The position numbers and the translations under genes were made by a program. A stretch of DNA of 64,000 nucleotides from CAJJDF01 sp965655625 (GTDB lineage: Bacteria > Bacteroidota > Bacteroidia > Flavobacteriales_D > CAJJDF01): NCBI GenBank assembly GCA_965655625.1, contig CBFHHA010000007.1, forward strand, positions 1 through 64,000, in the 5' to 3' direction. Below the pieces are notes generated by a model. The model searched no databases and was not told where the DNA came from. It saw only the letters and a list, made by a program, of their open reading frames with translations. This document shows positions 8,252 to 16,961 of this stretch, piece after piece (positions within the stretch are counted from its first letter, which is position 1; every line of letters starts with the position of its first letter).

Positions 8252-9091
8252 ATGAAGGGAATAAAAATCAAACTATTAATTGTATTTACTGGAAGTTATT
8301 TTACTTTTTTTAGTCAACAAGAATCCAAAATCAAGAAATTTAGATTTGGAATTGATTTAGGAATTGACTTCCCAAATAACCAATCTGCTCAATTTTTAGA
8401 TGGATCTCATCCTTTTGGTGTTTCAAGAATTCTTGCAAATCCTCAAACTCGTCAAAAACTACAGGATCAGTTTGGTTACCCAATAAATGGATGGGAATAT
8501 GCAGGGAGCAATGAATATCCTGCCTCTTTTTTTTCTGGTGTTTATCTCGGTTTTGATGTCAACTCCACTTGGTCCGTAAGCATGAAGTTTGATCTTGCAA
8601 TTATTCGTTTTTCTACACCTTTGGTCATTGAATTGGATAACCCCAGAAACTTTACAGGAGAATTTGAACAAGCTCGAGTAAACGCGAGAGAAAGAAGATT
8701 TGGATATAAACTAGGAATTCAAAAAAACATAGAAATTCAGCCCAAACTGAATTATTTTGTAGCACCAGGAATCGGTTTTAATTACATCCAGTTAGAAAAC
8801 CAGGAATTGGTAATTCGTTCCGCTAGCTATGATATCACGAGACTACAGAATGCTGGCTTGACTGTTCAGCGTGTAGATGGTTTTGGTTATGGCATGTTTC
8901 TAGACAACGGTGTTACGCTTTTATTGAATGAAAAATTTACGATTGCTTTTGGTTTGGAGGGTAGACTGACCAAGAATAGTCAATATATTGAAAGGCTCAC
9001 TGAAGGCTCACTTTATTTGGTCGAGAATATAGAAAACGCCAAAAAATTTGTCCCTAGCTTCGGGACATACCTTCGCATATTGTGGAACTAA
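8252..9091 (+). CDS. Predicted outer-membrane beta-barrel protein, unknown function
   Basis: A 279-residue exported protein. Residues 1-22 are a signal peptide ending FTFFSQQ. The mature part alternates hydrophobic and polar residues with many aromatic ends (FRFGIDLGIDF, GVYLGFDVN, WSVSMKFDLAI, GYKLGIQKNI, YFVAPGIGFNY, FTIAFGLEGRL, FGTYLRILWN) and ends in an aromatic residue plus Asn, the usual look of an outer-membrane porin-like barrel of 8-12 strands. No specific family is recognised. It is transcribed alone, divergent from the PEGA lipoprotein gene. Confidence 0.7.
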   Translation: MKGIKIKLLIVFTGSYFTFFSQQESKIKKFRFGIDLGIDFPNNQSAQFLDGSHPFGVSRILANPQTRQKLQDQFGYPINGWEYAGSNEYPASFFSGVYLGFDVNSTWSVSMKFDLAIIRFSTPLVIELDNPRNFTGEFEQARVNARERRFGYKLGIQKNIEIQPKLNYFVAPGIGFNYIQLENQELVIRSASYDITRLQNAGLTVQRVDGFGYGMFLDNGVTLLLNEKFTIAFGLEGRLTKNSQYIERLTEGSLYLVENIENAKKFVPSFGTYLRILWN

Positions 9092-9167
9092 AGGAATAGT
9101 TCCATTTCCTTTTGACAAATCCTTCTCGATTACTTAATTTTACTCTATAATCTAAGAAACAAGAACA

Positions 9168-9749
9168 GTGAAGTACAACTTGAGCGAAATTACCGAGGTA
9201 ATAAAGAACAGAAGAACTATCTATCCAGAACAGTATACCGAAAGAAAAATTCACAGAGAAATTGTTGAAGACGTATTAAACAATGCAATTTGGGCTCCTA
9301 CACACGGAAAAACTCAACCTTGGAGATTTCAAGTTTTTATGAATGACTCAAGAGCTGAATTGTCTTCATTCTTATCCAATTTGTATTCTGAACAATTTAA
9401 GGGGGATTTATTCAATGAGGTAAAATTTAACAAACTTAAGAATCGTCCTCTTCAATCTCCTGTTGTAATTGTGGTGACAATGACTCCCGATCCAAACAAC
9501 AGAATTAGTGAATTGGAGGAAGTAGAGGCTGTGGCTTGCGCCATTCAAAATATGTACCTTACCTGCACTGCATACGGAATTGGTGGGTTTTGGTCTACTC
9601 CAAAATTAATGTATACCCCAGAGATGAATGAATTTTTAGAGTTAAAAGACGGAGAAAAGTGCTTGGGATTATTTTATATGGGTTATCCAACCATTGATTG
9701 GCCTAAAGGGCAAAGAAAGCCAATTGAATATTTAACCCAATGGAAATAA
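9168..9749 (+). CDS. Nitroreductase family protein
   Basis: A 193-residue FMN-dependent oxidoreductase of the nitroreductase superfamily. The N-terminal RRTIYPEQYTERKIHREIVEDVLNNAIWAPTHGKTQPWRF is the standard FMN-phosphate and ring-binding start (RR..P, A..APT...PW.F). The centre has AVACAIQNMYLTCTAYGIGGFWST and the end GLFYMGYP, the usual cofactor-contacting C-terminal segment. Substrate unknown; members reduce nitroaromatics, quinones or flavins with NAD(P)H. The start is GTG at 9168, the only suitable start before the conserved core. The small gene at 9753 follows after three bases, so they likely share a transcript. Confidence 0.92.
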   Translation: MKYNLSEITEVIKNRRTIYPEQYTERKIHREIVEDVLNNAIWAPTHGKTQPWRFQVFMNDSRAELSSFLSNLYSEQFKGDLFNEVKFNKLKNRPLQSPVVIVVTMTPDPNNRISELEEVEAVACAIQNMYLTCTAYGIGGFWSTPKLMYTPEMNEFLELKDGEKCLGLFYMGYPTIDWPKGQRKPIEYLTQWK

Positions 9750-9752
9750 GCT

Positions 9753-10097
9753 ATGTATCATATTTTTCCAAGCTATCACTATTACGAGCATCCCACCGAT
9801 CCTAATTACCTCATTTATACTTTGAGAAGAAAAGATATGGCGGACTATTTTGAAGAAAAACTTCAAGAATCGTCCATCAAATACGAAACGGATACAGATG
9901 TGAATAGGCAAAATAAAAAGCTCTATCATTTTGCGATACTGCAAAGTAACCGGACCAAAAGCATGGAACTTTACATTGAAACTTGGGCAAAATTTAGAAA
10001 GCCTTTTTTTAGTCATCCGACAATAAAAATAATTTTATTGATTTTAACTTTTACTCTTATATCACTCGCAATAATAGGGTTCCTAAATAATAAATAA
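9753..10097 (+). CDS. Small hypothetical protein with C-terminal membrane anchor
   Basis: A 114-residue protein with no recognised family. Residues 1-85 are polar and soluble-looking (LRRKDMADYFEEKLQESSIKYE); residues about 90-110 (IKIILLILTFTLISLAIIGFL) form one membrane helix followed by NNK, giving a tail-anchored layout. It starts three bases after the nitroreductase stop, and its stop overlaps the ATG of the arginase-family gene by one base, so the three are probably translated from one messenger. Function unknown. Confidence 0.75.
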   Translation: MYHIFPSYHYYEHPTDPNYLIYTLRRKDMADYFEEKLQESSIKYETDTDVNRQNKKLYHFAILQSNRTKSMELYIETWAKFRKPFFSHPTIKIILLILTFTLISLAIIGFLNNK

Positions 10098-11044
10098 TGA
10101 ACAAGAACATCATAGTAATAGAGGTTACCTCTGAACTTGGAGCAGGAACAAGAGGTGCCAGCTTGGGGGTAGGTGCATTGAAAACAGCCGCTTACAACCA
10201 AAACTCTCAATTTTTTAATACGTATAAATCTCAAGCCGTACCTAATTTTAATGAACATATATTTTCTGCGAGTGATACTCCAGGAGCCATTAGAATAGAG
10301 TACATCGTAAAGCAGTTTGAACTTATTGTAAACCAAATTAAATCTACGATAGAGCAGGAAAAGTTTCCTTTTGTATTGGCAGGTGATCACTCTACAGCTG
10401 CGGCAACAATTGCGGGTATTCAGCAAGCTCACCCTACCAAAAGATTGGGTGTAGTATGGGTTGATGCCCATGGAGATTTACATTCACCGTACACCTCACC
10501 AACAGGAAATGTGCACGGAATGCCACTTGCAATGGCCTGTAAGATTGATAACAAGGAATGTAAAGTAAGAGAGATTTCTCCAAAAGCTTCCCAATATTGG
10601 GAAAAAATCAAAAACATGTCTGGTAAGGCCTTAAGGACTGACGATTTGATTTTTGTAGGTGTAAGAGATACCGAAGAACCTGAAGACTTCTTGATTAAGA
10701 ATGAAGGGATTAAAAACTATGTCGTGGCAGAGATAAAGGACAAAGGAGGAAAAAAAGTTGGGGAAGAAATTTTAGCTAGCTTATCTGGTTGTGATATGTT
10801 GTACGTATCATTTGATGTGGATAGCATGGATCCGATTGAAACCTCTCACGGAACGGGAACTCCCGTCCCAAATGGAATAAAAGTGGAAGATGTAACTCAG
10901 CTATTACAGACTTTGTGCGCTAGTCCTAAGTTAGTTGCGTTTGAAACTGTTGAAGTGAACCCAACCTTAGACGAGAAAAAGAATAAAATGGCGGAAGTTA
11001 CAATGGAGATTATTGAGAATGTAGCCTCAGTTGTTTCTCTCTAA
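10097..11044 (+). CDS. Arginase/agmatinase/formiminoglutamase family hydrolase
   Basis: A 315-residue binuclear manganese ureohydrolase. The metal ligands are all present: GDHS (96-99), DAHGDLH (123-129) and SFDVDSMDP (238-246). The N-terminal GAGTRGASLGVGAL and the C-terminal AFETVEVNP segments are also typical. The overall pattern resembles arginase (arginine to ornithine and urea) more than agmatinase, but formiminoglutamase cannot be excluded, particularly as a urocanate hydratase gene lies 11 kb away. It overlaps the preceding small membrane-protein gene by one base. Confidence 0.9.
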   Translation: MNKNIIVIEVTSELGAGTRGASLGVGALKTAAYNQNSQFFNTYKSQAVPNFNEHIFSASDTPGAIRIEYIVKQFELIVNQIKSTIEQEKFPFVLAGDHSTAAATIAGIQQAHPTKRLGVVWVDAHGDLHSPYTSPTGNVHGMPLAMACKIDNKECKVREISPKASQYWEKIKNMSGKALRTDDLIFVGVRDTEEPEDFLIKNEGIKNYVVAEIKDKGGKKVGEEILASLSGCDMLYVSFDVDSMDPIETSHGTGTPVPNGIKVEDVTQLLQTLCASPKLVAFETVEVNPTLDEKKNKMAEVTMEIIENVASVVSL

Positions 11045-11097
11045 ATTTTAGTTGTTTTTTTAAATTAGAAACGTATATAATTCAATAAACATTGATA

Positions 11098-11631
11098 ATG
11101 AAAGAATACAAATTCAGAGTTTTAATTGATACCTTAGAGGAGGAAAACGCATTCAGGGACATTGTGATAGATAGCTCTTTTACTTTTGATAAATTGCATG
11201 AAGGGATTAATAATGCATTTGATTTTAATGGAGATCAAGTAGCTTCTTTTTACCTGAGTAACGAAGATTGGGACAAAGGTCAGGAGATTGGTTTGATGGA
11301 TATGACGGGAGAAAGTGATGACTTTGTTGAAATGTAATCAACCCAAATTCACGAGAAAGTGGACGAATTGAATCAAAAGCTTCTTTATGTGTATGATTTT
11401 TTGTCAATGTGGTGCTTTTTCGTTGAATTAGTCGAGATTAACTCCCTTGACCCCGGCAAGGTTTATCCACTAACAGAATTGGTTTATGGAGAGGCTCCAG
11501 CAGAAGAATCTAAGCAAATAGAAATGGTGGACGATTTGGATTTTATGATGGAGGAAGACGAAGATGATTTGTACGGAAACATTGAAGATGAGTTTGGAAG
11601 CTTCGAAAATATAAACGATTACGAACTATGA
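11098..11631 (+). pseudogene. pRiA4b ORF-3-like protein gene split by one in-frame stop
   Basis: Codons 11098-11334 (KEYKFRVLIDTLEEENAFRDIVI, ..LHEGINNAFDFNGDQVASFYLS) match the N-terminal part of the plasmid pRiA4b ORF-3-like family. A TAA at 11335-11337 interrupts the frame. The same frame then continues without shift as STQIHEKVDELNQKLLYVYDFLSMWCFFVEL plus an acidic tail to 11631, exactly the expected C-terminal half. One base change would give a single normal protein of about 177 residues. The half after the stop has only a GTG (11359) to start from. The real start is ATG 11098 (TTG at 11092 is also in frame). The last four bases overlap the ATG of the peptidase gene. Confidence 0.8.
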
Positions 11632-13304
11632 TGAATTATTTGACCAAAATATTGACATTTCTCATCCTAAATATCTCTTTTTTAGGATATTCTCAAGAAT
11701 CTAATTTTGAGCAAGGAGAATTGTTAGTCATGTTGAATTCCGATTCAAAAATCTCTCATCTTATCGAAGAGTTAAATCAAAATTACCCCTTATTTAATGT
11801 CCAAATTAAAGAGTCAATTTCTCAAAACTTAAACATTTGGCTTTTGTCCTCTTCTTCCAAAGAAGTTTTAGAATTGATGGGAATAGTAAATAACAGCCCA
11901 ACTGTAGTGTTAGCTCAACCTAATCACAACAATGTGACTTTACGTGGAGATACAACACCTACAGATCCTGGTTTTGGAAATCAATGGCATCACAAGAATA
12001 TAGGTCAGTTTGGCGGTCAAGTCGGTGCAGATATGTCTTCAATATCTGCCTGGGGAATCTCGCATAGTAATCTTTCCGCACTTGGAGATACATTAGTTGT
12101 TGCAGTAATTGACGATGGTTTTTTTCTGAATCATAACGACATTAATTTTTTTAAAAATCATCAGGAGATACCTAATAACCAAATAGATGATGACGGGAAT
12201 GGCTATGTGGACGATGTGCAGGGTTGGAATGCTAACCTAGATACAGGGGCTATTTCATCTAATTCCCATGGCACACATGTTTCTGGTATTTCTGGAGCTA
12301 AAGCAAACAACGGATTAGGTGGTGTAGGGGTAAACTGGGGAGTAAAAATATTACCAGTTCAAAGTGGGGTGGCACTGGAGTCAGTTGTATTAAAGGCGTA
12401 TGACTACGTTTTGAGCATGCGCAAACTATATGACGAAACTTCAGGTGCTAAAGGTGCATTTGTGGTCGCGACAAATTCAAGTTTTGGTATAGATTACGCC
12501 AACGCTTCAAGTTACCCATTGTGGTGTGCTTTTTATGATACATTAGGTGCCTATGGAATACTAAGCTGCGGTGCAACTTCTAATAGTAATATTAATGTAG
12601 ATGTTAGCGGAGATATTCCAACGACTTGTTCGAGTGATTATTTAATTTCGGTAACGAATACCAATAGAAATGATACAAAAGTTACAGCAGGTTTTGGAGC
12701 TACGCACATCGATCTTGGCGCTCCTGGTTCGAGCATTTATTCTACCTTGCCTGGAAACTCATTTGGAAATCGTAGTGGAACTTCGATGTCTACTCCTCAG
12801 GTCGCGGGGGCAGTAGCCCTTATGCATTCCATCGGCTGTTCCAATTTTGCATCAGAATATAAACTTCGACCTGACTCAATAGCTTTGATTATTAAAAATA
12901 CGTTACTAACTTTTGGAGACTCTCTTTTTACTTTGCAAGGCATTACAGTTTCGGGAAACCGATTGAATGTTCGAAAAGCCGGTTACGAGATAAGAACTTC
13001 TGGAGCTTGCTCGCTTACTTCAATTCCTGTTTTGAAAGAGAAGAGAAGTACATTAGAATTGTTTCCAAATCCTGCGATTTCTGAAATAAACTTAAAGTTA
13101 TCTGAATTTGAAAAAGGTCCATACACCTTAGAGATATTTAGCTTGGAGGGAAGACTTGTGGAATCTACAAGTTTTCTTGTGTCACAAGAAACTCAATTGT
13201 TGAATAAACAATTAAGTTCCAATATGGAGGAAGGTATCTATTTTTTATGTCTCAAGTCATATTTTTCTCCCACCAAAACCATTAGATTTGTAATAAGTAA
13301 ATAA
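11628..13304 (+). CDS. Secreted subtilisin-like serine peptidase (S8) with T9SS sorting domain
   Basis: A 558-residue exported protease. It has a signal peptide (about 1-22, ending LGYSQ), a propeptide-like region, and a catalytic domain with Asp162 (VVAVIDDGF), His214 (NSHGTHVSG) and Ser386 (GTSMSTPQVAGA), all three triad residues intact. After a short linker, residues about 475-558 form a type A T9SS C-terminal domain (ELFPNPAISEINLKL...GIYFL...IRFVIS), which directs passage across the outer membrane and surface attachment or release. Asp-rich DDDGNGYVDD near residue 190 may bind calcium. It overlaps the preceding interrupted gene by four bases (ATGA). Confidence 0.93.
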   Translation: MMNYLTKILTFLILNISFLGYSQESNFEQGELLVMLNSDSKISHLIEELNQNYPLFNVQIKESISQNLNIWLLSSSSKEVLELMGIVNNSPTVVLAQPNHNNVTLRGDTTPTDPGFGNQWHHKNIGQFGGQVGADMSSISAWGISHSNLSALGDTLVVAVIDDGFFLNHNDINFFKNHQEIPNNQIDDDGNGYVDDVQGWNANLDTGAISSNSHGTHVSGISGAKANNGLGGVGVNWGVKILPVQSGVALESVVLKAYDYVLSMRKLYDETSGAKGAFVVATNSSFGIDYANASSYPLWCAFYDTLGAYGILSCGATSNSNINVDVSGDIPTTCSSDYLISVTNTNRNDTKVTAGFGATHIDLGAPGSSIYSTLPGNSFGNRSGTSMSTPQVAGAVALMHSIGCSNFASEYKLRPDSIALIIKNTLLTFGDSLFTLQGITVSGNRLNVRKAGYEIRTSGACSLTSIPVLKEKRSTLELFPNPAISEINLKLSEFEKGPYTLEIFSLEGRLVESTSFLVSQETQLLNKQLSSNMEEGIYFLCLKSYFSPTKTIRFVISK

Positions 13305-13306
13305 TT

Positions 13307-13736
13307 ATGAATACCTCAATAGCACATAAAATTCTAGCTCTGGCTTTCAGTGCTGTTTTTTTTATTGAATGTATTTTTGCCTTCTATTATATTTACCCAT
13401 TTCAAAATTAATCAAGGAATTATCGCAGCAACTTTGTGTGTAGATAAAGACGTTGAAGAGTCAACCTGTAATGGTAAATGTCAATTAAAAAAATCTCTTG
13501 CAGTGGTGGAGGCTACGAAACCTCAAAAAGAAAATTTTGAACTCACTATTGAATCTCACATTACCGGTTTATTTTTTACCTCTATTGAGGAAATTCAATT
13601 CATAGATAGAAAAGAATTGAATCAATTTTTCGGTCTTTTAAACCAAAATAATAGAGATGGTTTTTATAATCCATTGCTTCGCCCTCCCATTTTATCTTCA
13701 TACCTCAATCTAGCAATCGAAAATCCATTGCTTTAA
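13307..13736 (+). CDS. Small exported Cys-containing protein (CNGKC motif), frame broken in the signal peptide
   Basis: ATG at 13307 encodes NTSIAHKILALAFSAVFF but then runs out of frame. The remaining protein continues in the next frame as LLNVFLPSIIFTHFKINQG and is open to 13736. The frames meet at a run of eight T (13356-13363); with seven T the product would be a 142-residue protein with a clean N-terminal membrane/signal segment. Its mature start carries CVDKDVEESTCNGKCQLKKSL, a Cys pattern I associate with small Bacteroidota proteins encoded beside metal-handling genes. A GTG at 13350 could give a 128-residue product lacking the charged N-terminus. It is followed by a beta-barrel gene and the MbnP/MbnH-like genes. 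Confidence 0.65.
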
Positions 13737-13763
13737 TTTATTAAGATAAAACTCATATTCAAC

Positions 13764-14728
13764 ATGAAAAAAACAATTGGCGTTTGGATGCTTTTTTTTA
13801 GCATTCAATGGCTTGGCTTGCGATATCTGCAACATGACAGTAAGCCTTACTCCAGATGACACCAAAAATAGGCTATCACTCCTTTACCGAAATAGGTTTG
13901 CTACCAAGACTTTTTCGTTTTTGACTTATTTGGCTCAACCCAATGTGACCGGGAACAGACATAGTGGAGTAATTTCATTACCCGAGATGGAAAGTCAGCA
14001 ACATTCGGAAACCTATTCGGTTATGGAAATTAGAGGAGTTTATAATTTCTCCAATCGACTGAGAATAATTGGTTCATTGCCAATAATTAGGAATGAGAGA
14101 ATAATCAATGACCAAAGACAATTTGTTATTTCTGGAGTGGGAGATCCTTTCGTTTTGGCGAAATATAATTTGATTAGAACCAATAAGATAGAGGAAAATG
14201 AAGTGAATCACCGATTAACAATTGGTGCAGGAATAAAGGTTCCTTTAGGCAAATTTGATTTTAAGCAAAAAGGTGCTTTGGTTCAGCACGATATACAAGC
14301 CGGAACAGGAACGTTAGACTTTTTATTAGCTCTTGATTACACGGCAAAGTACAAAAATGGAGGAGTTATGTTTTCTTCCAATTATAAATTGAATACTTAC
14401 AACAAGAATGTAGATTACATGTTTGGCAATACAGCACACTACTTTAAATGTATTTTATTCTAAAAAGATAAAGAAGGTAACATTGATGCCATACATTGGT
14501 TCTTATGTCGAGCATGGAAATACTGACATCGAGCATGGAAAGTATGAGGAAAATACAGGAGGTTCTTTGTTATTCGGAACAGTTGGAACACAGTTGTTTC
14601 TGAATAATATTCAACTCGAATTGCTGTATCAACATACCCTCATAAACAAGTTGAACGGAACTCTTCAACTTGACACAAGAAATAGAGTTCAGTTAGGAGT
14701 CCATTATTTATTTAATAGAAAAGAGTGA
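13764..14728 (+). pseudogene. Beta-barrel outer-membrane protein, two frameshifts
   Basis: The gene reads in three pieces. ATG 13764 (KKTIGVWML) is out of frame with the main body because of an eight-T run at 13792-13799; with seven T it becomes a signal peptide ending NGLACDICN. The body then runs to an early stop at 14463. From about 14443-14448 (TTTAAA) the next frame carries on as LNVFYSKKIKKVTLMPYIGSY and ends naturally at 14728 (QLGVHYLFN). Both lesions are one extra base. The protein would have about 320 residues, with a CxxC at the mature N-terminus and barrel strands (LRIIGSLPIIR, RLTIGAGIKVPLG, GGVMFSSNYKL). A role in metal uptake or efflux beside MbnP/MbnH is inferred. Confidence 0.7.
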
Positions 14729-14825
14729 GATTTGGTCCTAGATGAAAAATAAATACGTCTTTGTGAAAAACAATAGACAATTAACTTAAAATACACTAAA
14801 TTTAAAACTACCAAAAACGACAAAT

Positions 14826-15635
14826 ATGAAAAACACAATTTTAGCCTTAGCTTCACTTATTTTAATAGGAACAAGTTGTAAGAAGACAGATGATCCTATG
14901 GATAATAAAACGGACATGGTAAATACAGAAGTAAGTTTTATTTTTAAACAAAAATACAATGACAATGAAGTACTATCCTCTGATTTAGCCAGTACACAAT
15001 ACACTAATGCAAAAGGAAATGTTCATACAATTTCAAAATTACAATATTTGGTTTCTAATATTACGTTGCACAAAACTGATGGAAGCGAAGTAGATTTAGG
15101 AGGGTACAACTTTGTGGATATCGATAAGCCATTAACTCGATTTTATACTCCGGGAGTTGCTATTCCTGAGGGGAAATACACGGGAATCTCAATGACTTTT
15201 GGTTTTGATGAAGAAGATAACCAAGACGGTGCTTACACGGATTTGAACGCAGCTTCATGGTCTTGGCCAATGATGATTGGAGGCGGTTATCATTTCTTAA
15301 AGTTCGAAGGAATGTTTGTGGATAATTCAGGAACCATGAAAGGGTTTGCTTACCACAATGGAACGGCCTCAAAAATGGAGAATGGAACGAGAATCAATGA
15401 AGCAAATCATTTTAGAGTAAGATTGTGGGATTACAATGGAGGGTTTGAAGTGAAAGAAGGAGAGAGGTTGAATATAGACATTGATATGAATATAGAAGAG
15501 TGGTTTCAAAATCCGGTGTTGTGGGATTTAAACCAGTATCACATGATGTTAATGCCTAACTATACCGCACAAAAGATGATGAACAAAAATGGAAAATCTG
15601 TGTTCTCATTGGGAACAATTGCACCACAGTTATAA
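14826..15635 (+). CDS. MbnP-like copper-binding lipoprotein
   Basis: A 269-residue lipoprotein: signal peptide with lipobox IGTSC, Cys18. The family pattern is visible in HTISKLQYLVSNITLHKTDGSEV (about 67-89), YNFVDID, PEGKYTGISMTFG, and the tryptophan motif SWSWPMM..GGYHFLKFEG (Trp145, Trp147, His156). In characterised MbnP/CorA proteins a tryptophan of this family is oxidised to kynurenine by the diheme enzyme MbnH and takes part in copper binding. A diheme enzyme gene follows after eight bases, which strongly supports the assignment. Which tryptophan is modified, and whether copper is bound here, cannot be read from the sequence. Confidence 0.82.
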   Translation: MKNTILALASLILIGTSCKKTDDPMDNKTDMVNTEVSFIFKQKYNDNEVLSSDLASTQYTNAKGNVHTISKLQYLVSNITLHKTDGSEVDLGGYNFVDIDKPLTRFYTPGVAIPEGKYTGISMTFGFDEEDNQDGAYTDLNAASWSWPMMIGGGYHFLKFEGMFVDNSGTMKGFAYHNGTASKMENGTRINEANHFRVRLWDYNGGFEVKEGERLNIDIDMNIEEWFQNPVLWDLNQYHMMLMPNYTAQKMMNKNGKSVFSLGTIAPQL

Positions 15636-15643
15636 AATAAAAT

Positions 15644-16768
15644 ATGAAGGGAATAAAAATAATTAGCTTAGTTATCGCCATTGCAGGATGTATTTCATCA
15701 TGCCGCAGAGAAGGCTGTACGGATGAAATGGCCGATAATTTTGATTCTAAAGCCAAAGTAGATAATGGAACATGCGAATATGGTAGCGAGTCGGGAACGC
15801 CAACACCTCTTTCGCTTTATATTCCAGCTACTTTTGGTAGGTTTTTGCCTGCACCGACCATTCCTGCGGATAATCCGACAACCGTTGAAGGTGTGGAACT
15901 TGGAAAGAAGTTATTTTTTGACAAAACCTTATCTGCTGATTTGACTCAAGCTTGTGCGAGTTGCCACCTGCCTTCCCAATCTTTTGATGATACCAATAGA
16001 TTTAGTGTAGGAATTGATGGAATTGCAGGAACCAGAAATGCAATGCCTATCTTTAATCATGCTTGGAACTCGAACAAGAAGTTTTTTTGGGATGGAAGAG
16101 CACTAGGATTGGAGGAGCAAGCTTTAGAACCCGTCACAAATCCAATAGAGATGCACGATACTTGGTCCAATGTGGTTGCAAAATTGCAGGCCGATGCTTC
16201 CTATCCAAGTATGTTTCGTGCAGCTTTTGGAACTTCTACTGTTGATTCACTTCTGGCAGCTAAAGCAATTGCTCAATACGAAAGAACATTGATTTCGGGA
16301 AATTCAAGATTTGATCAATACACGCTAAGACAAATAGCGCTTACACCTTCTGAACTTTCTGGATATAATTTGTTCATGAGTGAATCTGGAGCCGATTGTT
16401 TTCATTGTCATGGAGACATTACGAACCCGCTTTGGACTGATAATTTGTTTCACAACAATGGGCTGGACGCCTCGTTTACTGATAACGGATTAGGAGATGT
16501 AACGGGTAATCCTGCGGACAATGGAAAGTTTAAAACACCTAGTTTGAGAAATTTGGCGTTTACTGCTCCTTACATGCACGATGGGAGATTTCAAACATTG
16601 GATGAAGTAATAGACCATTACAGCTCTGGACTTAAAGCTTCTTCGACTGTATCTCCCTTACTTAAAAATGTAAGTGCTGGAGGTGTTCAACTGTCACCAC
16701 AAGAAAAAGCCGATTTAAAAGCATTTTTACTTACATTAACCGATTCTAGTTTTGTTTCTGGATATTAA
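15644..16768 (+). CDS. MbnH-like diheme cytochrome c peroxidase family protein
   Basis: A 374-residue exported diheme protein with a lipoprotein-type signal (GCISSC, Cys20). Residues 25-45 (CTDEMADNFDSKAKVDNGTC) match a short Cys-bracketed motif often seen in Bacteroidota surface proteins. The enzyme domain has two c-type heme sites, CASCH (104-108) and CFHCH (252-256), plus GTRNAMPIFN, FFWDGRA, LRNLAFTAPYMHDGRF and the C-terminal LKAFLLTLT of the MauG/CcpA superfamily. It lies eight bases after the MbnP-like gene, so it is probably the enzyme that matures that protein. An ordinary cytochrome c peroxidase role is the alternative. Confidence 0.88.
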   Translation: MKGIKIISLVIAIAGCISSCRREGCTDEMADNFDSKAKVDNGTCEYGSESGTPTPLSLYIPATFGRFLPAPTIPADNPTTVEGVELGKKLFFDKTLSADLTQACASCHLPSQSFDDTNRFSVGIDGIAGTRNAMPIFNHAWNSNKKFFWDGRALGLEEQALEPVTNPIEMHDTWSNVVAKLQADASYPSMFRAAFGTSTVDSLLAAKAIAQYERTLISGNSRFDQYTLRQIALTPSELSGYNLFMSESGADCFHCHGDITNPLWTDNLFHNNGLDASFTDNGLGDVTGNPADNGKFKTPSLRNLAFTAPYMHDGRFQTLDEVIDHYSSGLKASSTVSPLLKNVSAGGVQLSPQEKADLKAFLLTLTDSSFVSGY

Positions 16769-16961
16769 ATCGATTAAAAAGTAACTTCATTGAGTTGATC
16801 TTTTAGCCAAGTTGTGACACTGTATCGGGTTTGGTAACAAGGAACCATACCCCAACTTTATCTTTTTACTTAAAAGTGTGCGAGATTAGAAACAAATCGG
16901 TTGTTAGAAGTTATTAAATTAAATTACTAGTACTGAATTATTTTTTTTAACTACCTGATAA

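Noticed and set aside
11359..11631. The second half of the pRiA4b ORF-3-like gene as an independent gene
   Set aside because: It starts at a GTG within a family segment and fits as the natural continuation of the first half; kept as one interrupted gene.
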